Source: CAZGOM01 sp964527265 (GTDB lineage: Bacteria; Planctomycetota; Phycisphaerae; Phycisphaerales; Phycisphaeraceae). From it: a DNA stretch of 5,860 nt. The DNA lies in the NCBI GenBank assembly GCA_964527265.1, contig CAZGOM010000278.1:1-5860 (forward strand), in the 5' to 3' direction. The translations under genes and the position numbers were made by a program. The first letter of the stretch is position 1. Each line of letters starts with the position of its first letter. The notes beneath the pieces are model-generated. The model had not been told where the DNA came from, made no database searches, and worked only from the letters and a program-made list of their open reading frames with translations. Shown here piece by piece: positions 1 to 5,147 of this stretch.

Positions 1-1109
1 GTCGGCTCCAGGCTGAACATGAACACCGCCGCCAGCACCACCATTAAGAGCTGCATGAGAAAGCCCGAGGTGAACTGCGCCACAAAGCCCTGCACCGCTT
101 CCGTGTCATACGCCACGCGGCCCACCAGCGACCCGACCGATTGCTTGTCGTAGTAGCTCAGCGAAAGCTGCTGCAGATGGTCTACCAGGCGGGCGCGCAT
201 GTCGAACGTGATCGCCGTACCCACGCGTGAGCCCAGGCGCCCGTTGATCAGGTTCACCACCGACCTCGCAATCTGGAGGCCTGCATACAGCAGCACCACG
301 AAAAACAGCACCGTTACCGGGGCGTATTGCTCGCGCAACCGGTCAAGCTGCTGGCTGGCCAGCCCGCCGATCATCCCCGAATTCACGCCGGGGTGTGCCG
401 CCTGGGTCGCCGGTCCGCCATCCGCCGCCGGTTGGGTCGCCGCGATGTCCGCCGCCGCCTTGGCCGCGGCATAGGCCGCATCATGGTTCTCCGTCTGCCC
501 TAGCACATTGTCCACCAGGTAACGGATCAGCAATGGCGCAGTCATGTCCAGCGCGACGCCCAGCACCAGCAGTGCCATCATCACCGACGCCATCTTCCAG
601 TACGGCCGCATCAACTGCATCACGCGCGAGAGCGCAGCCGAGCTCTTGGCCGCAAACGGCGAGCTCTGACCCGGATAGTCCAGCACGATGCCTGAAATCG
701 TGCAGCGGCGCGGGTCGTTGCTGTCTTCGTCATCCAGCACAAACGCTTCTTTTTTCCGCAGTTGCTCAAGCCGTTTGTTGAGCCGTGCGAAGTGATACTT
801 CGCTCCGTTGGAGTAACGCACGATGTCCAGCCACGTGCCCCCCACCTTCACTTGTAGGATGCCGGCCCCCACCACCGACGCGGTGCGGAATTCCTGCGCC
901 TCTTCCAGTGTCACTGCGAATAGCGGCTTCTCCGGCTTCCGGTCGTCGTAGGCGAACACGCTCCCTTGCGTCGCAATCACCCACTGGGGGTAATACGCGC
1001 CATGAAGGTCGATGTCCGAATCCAGGGAGAGTTTGATCTGCTCCTGGCTGATGCCGGCTTGTGATAATGAATGAATGATCGCCTGAGGCGGTGTCGTAAG
1101 AAGTTTCAT
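1..1109 (-). CDS. ABC exporter, N-terminal part (soluble extension plus transmembrane domain; truncated by window edge)
   Basis: Reading leftward from the ATG at 1109-1107 gives 369 uninterrupted codons up to the window edge. Residues 1-150 form a soluble region with no membrane segment. It includes a stretch rich in beta-type residues (about 40-100), a charged helix-like segment (about 105-122) and an acidic patch (DDEDSND, 126-132). From about 160 the sequence matches the ABC exporter membrane domain: TM1 about 173-200, TM2 about 263-287, then the first cytoplasmic loop with 'SYYDKQSVGSLVGRV' (318-331), which is the equivalent of the family's 'FFD...GDLLSR' segment, and the start of TM3 near 345-366. 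The rest of the membrane domain and the ATPase domain (Walker A, LSGGQ, Walker B) would lie beyond position 1. The family exports lipids, peptides or drugs using ATP; the substrate cannot be told. No clear Shine-Dalgarno precedes the ATG. A 60-residue Ala-rich loop separates TM1 and TM2. Confidence 0.9.
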   Translation of the reverse strand, partial: MKLLTTPPQAIIHSLSQAGISQEQIKLSLDSDIDLHGAYYPQWVIATQGSVFAYDDRKPEKPLFAVTLEEAQEFRTASVVGAGILQVKVGGTWLDIVRYSNGAKYHFARLNKRLEQLRKKEAFVLDDEDSNDPRRCTISGIVLDYPGQSSPFAAKSSAALSRVMQLMRPYWKMASVMMALLVLGVALDMTAPLLIRYLVDNVLGQTENHDAAYAAAKAAADIAATQPAADGGPATQAAHPGVNSGMIGGLASQQLDRLREQYAPVTVLFFVVLLYAGLQIARSVVNLINGRLGSRVGTAITFDMRARLVDHLQQLSLSYYDKQSVGSLVGRVAYDTEAVQGFVAQFTSGFLMQLLMVVLAAVFMFSLEP

Positions 1110-1527
1110 GTTGTATTTTCGGGGTTGGTCATCGGCCGTATGAGTGGGCCGCGAGTTTGCACTATTGGTGGTGAACCAAGCGAAGGCTGCGCCGAAGGCG
1201 CACTTTGAATCCATCCATGCGGGCTCCGGCAACCATGCCGATAGCCGCTGGACGGAAATTGACCGGAAGCATTTTTACCAGTTTGCCGCCCGTTGGCAAC
1301 TATCCACCGGGGGAAAACCGTGTTCTGCGCTTCCGATTTAAATATCTGTAGAACCCTTGCCGGGTTCTTCCGCGCTGCACTTTCAGTTCACAAACTCATG
1401 CAAAAACCCCACGTTCATAAGCCAGTTCCCCCGTATTCACGGGATCATTCGCCAAGCAGGTATTAAGTTTCATTTCCACTCACTCCGCCGATTCCGGTAT
1501 GGCTCATTCCATTCACAGTCCTGCGAC
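1110..1527. other. Intergenic region without a supported gene
   Basis: These 418 bases lie between the start of the minus-strand exporter gene and the stop of the minus-strand YkvA-type gene. A 65-codon plus-strand reading frame at 1144-1341 has no recognisable domain, no ribosome site and no family resemblance, so I do not call it. The left part (1110-1345) is balanced or G-rich and the right part (1369-1527) is C-rich like the coding regions. The promoter of the exporter should lie in the left part, but I found no convincing -35/-10 pair. A small perfect hairpin at 1350-1368 is listed separately. Confidence 0.6.
1350..1368. terminator. Small hairpin, possible weak terminator
   Basis: A perfect 7-bp stem (AGAACCC paired with GGGTTCT) closes a 5-base loop. 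It lies about 160 bases downstream of the YkvA-type stop codon and upstream of the exporter start on the same (minus) strand, where a terminator would make sense. It has no T-run directly after it on either strand, so intrinsic termination is only a guess. Confidence 0.3.
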
Positions 1528-1944
1528 TCACGAATGCAGCCAACACCAGAGCCCCGTCACCATCCCCACCGCGCACAGCAGCCACAAAATCCCAATGATC
1601 ACTCCGCCCGCCCACTTGAATCCAGGACTTAATTCCACGCCCGCCTCTGCCTTCACCCGGCATTCCGCCATCACCTCCGCCGGGATCAAGCGCCTCACCG
1701 CCATCACCCCCAGCGGCACGATGATGATGTCATCCAGATACCCGATCACCGGCACCGGGTCCGGAATCAAATCAATCGGGCTCGCCGCGTACGCAATCAC
1801 CGCCAGCGCAAGCGCCTTGGCATACCACGGCGTCTTCTCATGCCTCAGCGCCAGGTACATCACCGCCACCTCCCGCCGCAGGTGTTTGGTCTTCGCCTTC
1901 AGCCTTTGAAGAATATTCGGCTTCGCCTCTTCCATCCCCGCCAT
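1528..1944 (-). CDS. DUF1232 / YkvA-family small membrane protein
   Basis: The protein is 138 residues from the ATG at 1944, or 135 from an in-frame ATG at 1935. Numbered from the second Met, residues 37-80 carry the DUF1232 (YkvA) signature: a hydrophobic helix leads into 'ASPIDLIPDPVPVIGYLDD' (51-69), followed by another hydrophobic stretch. A second membrane helix lies at about 108-130, ending in a short Trp-rich tail. The N-terminus is basic and fits the cytoplasm. The family is widespread and short, and its biochemical role is not established, so no function is given. I prefer 1944 because a GGGA-type purine stretch lies about 6 bases upstream; the 1935 start has no well-spaced site. The frame stays open far upstream through the antisense of the neighbouring hydrolase, but that part has no domain character. 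The gene diverges from the hydrolase with 42 bp between starts. Confidence 0.85.
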   Translation of the reverse strand: MAGMEEAKPNILQRLKAKTKHLRREVAVMYLALRHEKTPWYAKALALAVIAYAASPIDLIPDPVPVIGYLDDIIIVPLGVMAVRRLIPAEVMAECRVKAEAGVELSPGFKWAGGVIIGILWLLCAVGMVTGLWCWLHS

Positions 1945-1986
1945 TCTAAATCCCATTCCCCCAACCAAGAAGTTACGATCTCCACC

Positions 1987-3000
1987 ATGCAACACTGGCC
2001 CATCGCCCCCCTGCTCATTGACGATTCCGGCGCCCCCATCACCACCCGCGCCGCCTGGGATCGCAAAGCCGCGCATATCCGCTCCCTCTTTATCCAAACC
2101 CTCGGTCCCCGTCCGTCCTCCCAGCATTACTACGGCCACACCTCGCTCGGCTCGCGCGAAGTGGCTGGCATCACCATTCAAACCATCCGCCTTCAGCTCG
2201 ACGTCAACGAATTCATGGACGTCTACCTTCTTCAACCCGCCGACCGAAACCTCTTGAACGGCCGCGCCGCGCTCGCCACCCACCAGACTTCCGACTTCGG
2301 CAAAGAAGAAGTCGCCGGCCTCATTGGCGACCCCAGCCAGGCTTACGGGCGCGAACTTGCCCTCCGCGGCTGGACGGTCGTCGCCGTCGACATCTTCGCC
2401 CTCCCCCATCTCTCTCTCTCCGGCGGCAAGGCCTACGACACCGACGCCCTCTACAAACGCTTCCCCGATTGGTCCGCCGTCGGCAAGATGGTTTCCGACC
2501 TTCAAATCACCCTCGACCTCATGGAACGCCTCCCCGCCACCCGCGGCCTCCCCGTCTCCACCATCGGCCACAGCCTCGGCGGCCACGGCACAATGTTCCT
2601 CGCCGTCTGCGACCCCCGCCCCGTCCAGACCGTCAACAACGCCGGCTTTATGCCTTTCTCCGACGGCATTGAACGCCACAATTTCTTCCGCGACGACGCC
2701 TACATTCACTTCAAGCACCAGGGCCTCAAGCGCAGCGTCCTTCACGGCCCCCGCCCCCTCTGGGACCTCCACGAATTGATCGCCTCCATCGCCCCGCGCC
2801 GCGTCCTGATCCTTGCCTCCGGCAATGACGATAACCTCCGCAGCCACAACGGCATCGCAGTCATGACCTCCCAGATCCACCAGCTTTATGAATTCCTTGG
2901 CCATAAATCCGCCTTCGCCGCCATACTTCACGCCGACGACCACACATTCCTCCCTTGGCACCGCGCCGCCGCCTATGCCTGGATGGAACAACTTTCCTGA
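1987..3000 (+). CDS. Alpha/beta hydrolase (dienelactone hydrolase / acetyl-xylan-esterase-like)
   Basis: This 337-residue protein has the alpha/beta hydrolase layout. An N-terminal helical segment (about 20-45, 'TRAAWDRKAAHIRSLF') resembles the cap-like start seen in Abhydrolase_7 and acetyl-xylan-esterase-like proteins. The nucleophile elbow is GHSLGGHG at 194-201, giving Ser196. A strand then leads to 'ASGNDDN' (277-283), giving the acid at Asp281 or Asp282, and 'HADDHTF' (315-321) supplies His319. The triad order Ser-Asp-His is therefore complete. There is no signal peptide or membrane segment, so it should act in the cytoplasm on an ester or similar bond; the substrate is unknown. The frame is open 49 codons further upstream, but that part is antisense to the YkvA-type gene, so the ATG at 1987 is the sensible start. 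It has only a weak purine stretch (AAGAAG) upstream. It stands alone, divergent from the gene on its left and convergent with the pilin on its right. Confidence 0.87.
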   Translation: MQHWPIAPLLIDDSGAPITTRAAWDRKAAHIRSLFIQTLGPRPSSQHYYGHTSLGSREVAGITIQTIRLQLDVNEFMDVYLLQPADRNLLNGRAALATHQTSDFGKEEVAGLIGDPSQAYGRELALRGWTVVAVDIFALPHLSLSGGKAYDTDALYKRFPDWSAVGKMVSDLQITLDLMERLPATRGLPVSTIGHSLGGHGTMFLAVCDPRPVQTVNNAGFMPFSDGIERHNFFRDDAYIHFKHQGLKRSVLHGPRPLWDLHELIASIAPRRVLILASGNDDNLRSHNGIAVMTSQIHQLYEFLGHKSAFAAILHADDHTFLPWHRAAAYAWMEQLS

Positions 3001-3066
3001 ATCCGGACGCTTAACCCTCCGCACGACTCTGCTCTGGTTAGCCCGAAACGTAAAGTGAAGGTGCTT

Positions 3067-3098
3067 GTCGGCTTGGCGGTACTCCGCATCAAGCCGAC
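3067..3098. terminator. Strong two-tier hairpin between convergent genes, candidate bidirectional terminator
   Basis: An outer 9-bp perfect stem (GTCGGCTTG with CAAGCCGAC) continues into an inner 4-bp stem (GCGG with CCGC) capped by the loop TACT, with a 2-base AT bulge on the right side. One further T-A pair (3066 with 3099) can extend the base. It lies 66 bases after the hydrolase stop and 153 bases from the pilin stop, which suits termination of both transcripts. Neither strand has the T-run expected of a classic intrinsic terminator, so it may instead be a 3'-end stabiliser or a dispersed palindromic repeat. Confidence 0.5.
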
Positions 3099-3114
3099 AT
3101 CCCGTTGGACCGAC

Positions 3115-3126
3115 AAATCACTGCAC
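3115..3126. repeat. 12-bp direct repeat, copy 1 (AAATCACTGCAC)
   Basis: The same 12 bases recur at 3249-3260, where they overlap the pilin stop codon. The flanks do not match. It may be chance or the trace of a small duplication. Confidence 0.4.
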
Positions 3127-3248
3127 AAACCCATGTCCGCGTAATCTGCCATGCACCCTTGATCCCTCATGCCGCTCACCTCAACATGTCCAAGCAACCC
3201 GCCCGCCCGACAACCCGGGCGCACATGCTCACCTATTCCGCCAGTAGA

Positions 3249-3260
3249 AAATCACTGCAC
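3249..3260. repeat. 12-bp direct repeat, copy 2 (AAATCACTGCAC)
   Basis: This is the second exact copy of the repeat at 3115-3126. It covers the TGA stop (3254-3252, minus strand) and the last two codons of the pilin-like gene. The two copies start 134 bases apart. Confidence 0.4.
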
Positions 3261-4121
3261 GCCCTTAAGCCAGAACACATAGTTCGTATTCTGCGGCCCG
3301 TCGTACGTCCACCCATCCACTCCGGAAAAGCTGCTGGTCCCGTAGTAACCCGACGTGTGAATACGCGATAGCGGATAAGACGTCACATTCGCGTCCCCTT
3401 CCCAGTTTTGCCACTTCACATGCCCATCCAACCACAGATTGTTCCCACCCACAGGCTGAAACGCACCCATCGGCTGCATGAAACTCCGACCGCCGTCGGT
3501 TCGATGCGTGACAATCGAGGACAAATCATTCGCATAACTGTTGCGATCCGACATCAACGGAAACGCGTTCAGCGGATCTCCCTGCACCACCAGCCCAGTC
3601 ACTTGCTCCACCCCCGGTCCCGGCACCAGCTTCACAAAGCCCGCATACGGGTCCTTACTCACCCGGTTGGTCATAAACGTAAAGTAGCTCATCCCAGTCG
3701 ACGGCCCCGCGGCATATTCACTGTTCAATAATGGGAAAACATACGACCACACATAGTTCATGCCGTACGCATTCGGCGCCGGGCTGTCCTTGAACACCGA
3801 GTACGTCGGACAATGCCGGATGCTGTTGGGCATAATGCCGTCCATGTAGGACGTGTCCCCCACCGTGTAATAATTAGGCGCCATGAAATACCACTGATCC
3901 GCCATCCGATGCACCCACATGTTATTGTCCGCCATATACACGCCATAGCCGATCCCCACCTGCCGCTGGTTGCTCGCGCATTGCACCCGCACAGCCACAT
4001 GCCGCGCCTGTTGCAAACTTGGAAGCATCACCGCCAGCAGCACCGCGATGATCGAAATCACCACCAGCAGCTCAATAAGCGTAAAACCCAAACCACGACG
4101 CGATACTTGCAAATAAGACAT
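3252..4121 (-). CDS. Prepilin-type N-terminal cleavage/methylation domain protein (type II secretion pseudopilin-like, DG-box family)
   Basis: The 289-residue product opens with a short basic leader and a classic prepilin site: 'RRGLGFTLIELLVV', cleaved after Gly12, with Phe13 as the mature first residue and Glu17 at +5. A single hydrophobic helix follows (about 13-36). 'CASNQRQVGIGYGVYMADN' (48-66) matches the segment usual in PVC-group pseudopilins. A 'PLMSDRNSY' stretch (188-196) and the DG box 'NNLWLDGHVKW' (227-237) follow. In related proteins a His sits ten residues before this Asp (H-X9-DG); here that position is Gln222. Such proteins are processed by a prepilin peptidase and inserted in the inner membrane; they occur in many copies in Planctomycetota and Lentisphaerae, mostly without known partners. 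The ATG at 4121 is chosen because AAGGGAG lies five bases upstream; an ATG at 4151 would add ten residues before the leader. No assembly ATPase or platform gene is next to it. Confidence 0.92.
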   Translation of the reverse strand: MSYLQVSRRGLGFTLIELLVVISIIAVLLAVMLPSLQQARHVAVRVQCASNQRQVGIGYGVYMADNNMWVHRMADQWYFMAPNYYTVGDTSYMDGIMPNSIRHCPTYSVFKDSPAPNAYGMNYVWSYVFPLLNSEYAAGPSTGMSYFTFMTNRVSKDPYAGFVKLVPGPGVEQVTGLVVQGDPLNAFPLMSDRNSYANDLSSIVTHRTDGGRSFMQPMGAFQPVGGNNLWLDGHVKWQNWEGDANVTSYPLSRIHTSGYYGTSSFSGVDGWTYDGPQNTNYVFWLKGVQ

Positions 4122-4126
4122 GGCAT

Positions 4127-4133
4127 CTCCCTT
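4127..4133 (-). promoter_or_regulatory. Shine-Dalgarno site of the pilin-like gene
   Basis: On the minus strand AAGGGAG lies five bases before the ATG at 4121. It is the clearest ribosome binding site in the window and fixes this start over the in-frame ATG at 4151. Confidence 0.7.
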
Positions 4134-4175
4134 TTCCACAGCCAACGCCACCCGTCACCACGCAACGCATCAAAC

Positions 4176-4206
4176 TTGACACCCAACTACTTGATTCACT
4201 TATACT
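4176..4206 (+). promoter_or_regulatory. Candidate sigma70-type promoter of the M55 peptidase operon
   Basis: A -35 box TTGACA (4176-4181, full consensus) is followed after 19 bases by TATACT (4201-4206, five of six consensus bases). The spacer is two bases longer than ideal. Transcription would begin near 4213 and leave an 80-base leader before the ATG at 4296. Confidence 0.5.
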
Positions 4207-4231
4207 ACTACCTGATGTAAATTAACGTCAA
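4202..4231 (-). promoter_or_regulatory. Candidate sigma70-type promoter of the pilin-like gene
   Basis: Reading leftward, TTGACG (4231-4226) is followed after 18 bases by TAGTAT (4207-4202). The -35 fits well and the -10 matches four of six bases. Its -10 box overlaps the -10 of the opposite promoter by five bases, so the two could not both be occupied at once. Confidence 0.4.
4213..4230. promoter_or_regulatory. Imperfect palindrome, candidate operator
   Basis: TGATGTAAATTAACGTCA pairs at seven of its nine symmetric positions. It begins at the predicted start site of the rightward promoter and covers the -35 box of the leftward one, where a repressor could control both. No regulator gene is in the window, so the binding protein is unknown. 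Confidence 0.35.
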
Positions 4232-4295
4232 CAAAAATCTGACTCACCCCTTTGTCCACAATCCTACACACAAAAACTCAAACGAAAGCGCAAAA

Positions 4296-5102
4296 ATGAT
4301 CGTTTGGATCTGCACAGACATGGAAGGCCTCGCCGGCATCGACCACTGGGACCAGTGCTACGACCCCGACGACAATTCCCCCAAATACCGCTACGGCCTC
4401 CAGCAGCTCACCCTCGAAGTCAACGCCGCCGTCCGCGGCTGCTTCGATGCAGGCGCCACCGAAGTCCGCGTCCTCGACGGCCACGGCAGAAACCGCGGCA
4501 AAGGCTTCCTCAAGGACCTCCTCGACCCCCGCGCCAAACAAGTCCACATCTCCAGCTACAAACCCCTCCGCTGGGAAGGACTCGACGAAACCGTCGACGC
4601 ACTCGCCTTCATCGGCCAGCACGCCATGGCTGGCACCTTGAACGGCTTCCTCGACCACACCGGCAACCCCAAAACCCTCTGCCGCCACAAAATCAACGGC
4701 CAGGAAATCGGCGAGCTCAGCGAGCTCACCCTCTACGCCGGCGCATGGGGCGTCCCCATCATCTACGCCTCCGGTGACGAAGCCCTCTGCGTCGAAGCCA
4801 AAACCCTCTTCCCCCACGTCATCACCACCCCCACCAAGCGCGGCACAGCCTGGGCCACCTGCGACCTTTACCCGCCCGACGAAGTCCGCAATAACATCCA
4901 GCGCGACATCGCCCAGGCCGTCAAGCTCACCGACAAATCCAAGGCATGGCGCGTCCAGGGCCCCATTGAAGTCGAAGTCGAATGGGCCTACACCGGCCTC
5001 GCCGACCAGATCGCCAAATACCCCGGCGTCCGCCGCCCCCACCCCCGCACCGTCCAATGGACCATCGACAAAGCCGAAGACATCTACGTCTGGCCCGGCT
5101 GA
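4296..5102 (+). CDS. M55 family D-aminopeptidase (DppA-like zinc metallopeptidase)
   Basis: The 268-residue protein matches the whole length of the M55 family, typified by Bacillus subtilis DppA, a self-compartmentalised decamer that removes N-terminal D-amino acids from peptides such as D-Ala-D-Ala. By comparison with remembered DppA (metal ligands Asp8, Glu10, His60, His104, Glu133; proposed nucleophile His115), the equivalents here are Asp8 and Glu10 in 'CTDMEGLAGI', His63 in 'DGHGRN', His109 in 'GQHAMAGT', Glu140 in 'NGQEIGE' and His121 in 'FLDHTGN'. All are present, so the enzyme should be active. There is no signal peptide, so it acts in the cytoplasm, perhaps on D-amino-acid peptides from peptidoglycan turnover; the true substrate is inferred. 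The ATG at 4296 fits the family's short 'MxIxxxxDMEG' start and has only a weak GAAAG site upstream. It is first in a likely two-gene operon, 45 bp before the isochorismatase-like gene. Confidence 0.93.
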   Translation: MIVWICTDMEGLAGIDHWDQCYDPDDNSPKYRYGLQQLTLEVNAAVRGCFDAGATEVRVLDGHGRNRGKGFLKDLLDPRAKQVHISSYKPLRWEGLDETVDALAFIGQHAMAGTLNGFLDHTGNPKTLCRHKINGQEIGELSELTLYAGAWGVPIIYASGDEALCVEAKTLFPHVITTPTKRGTAWATCDLYPPDEVRNNIQRDIAQAVKLTDKSKAWRVQGPIEVEVEWAYTGLADQIAKYPGVRRPHPRTVQWTIDKAEDIYVWPG

Positions 5103-5147
5103 TTCCTCTTCCCCTCATTCATTCATCCAAAACCTCGAGATCCCCCC

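Larger units (their letters stand above)
3001..3251. other. Convergent intergenic region without a supported gene
   Basis: These 251 bases separate the 3' ends of the plus-strand hydrolase and the minus-strand pilin. Short open frames exist on both strands (for example 2973-3224 minus), but none has a domain, ribosome site or family resemblance. The region holds a strong hairpin at 3067-3098 and one copy of a 12-bp direct repeat, each listed separately. I see no tRNA-like cloverleaf or other RNA gene. Confidence 0.6.

Noticed and set aside
199..1036. Plus-strand open frames across the exporter
   Set aside because: They are Pro/Ser/Arg-rich out-of-frame shadows. The minus-strand frame matches the ABC exporter membrane domain continuously.
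1144..1341. Short plus-strand frame of 65 codons in the left intergenic region
   Set aside because: It has no ribosome site, no family resemblance, and the codon use does not match the C-ending pattern of the plus-strand genes here.
1430..1443. Small hairpin CCCGT-ATTC-ACGGG after the YkvA-type gene
   Set aside because: A 5-bp stem without a T-run is common by chance in sequence of this composition.
1945..3024. A very long minus-strand open frame continuing upstream of the YkvA-type gene, antisense to the hydrolase
   Set aside because: It is Gly/Val/Ala/Glu-rich with no domain, which is typical of the antisense of C-ending codons, while the plus strand encodes a hydrolase with a complete triad.
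2973..3224. Minus-strand frame of 83 codons in the convergent gap
   Set aside because: It overlaps the hydrolase end, runs through the hairpin, and has no domain or start signal.
4278..5057. Minus-strand open frame of 259 codons antisense to the M55 peptidase
   Set aside because: Its composition (Gly/Val/Asp/Ala repeats) mirrors the codon bias of the opposite strand. The plus strand carries all M55 catalytic residues.
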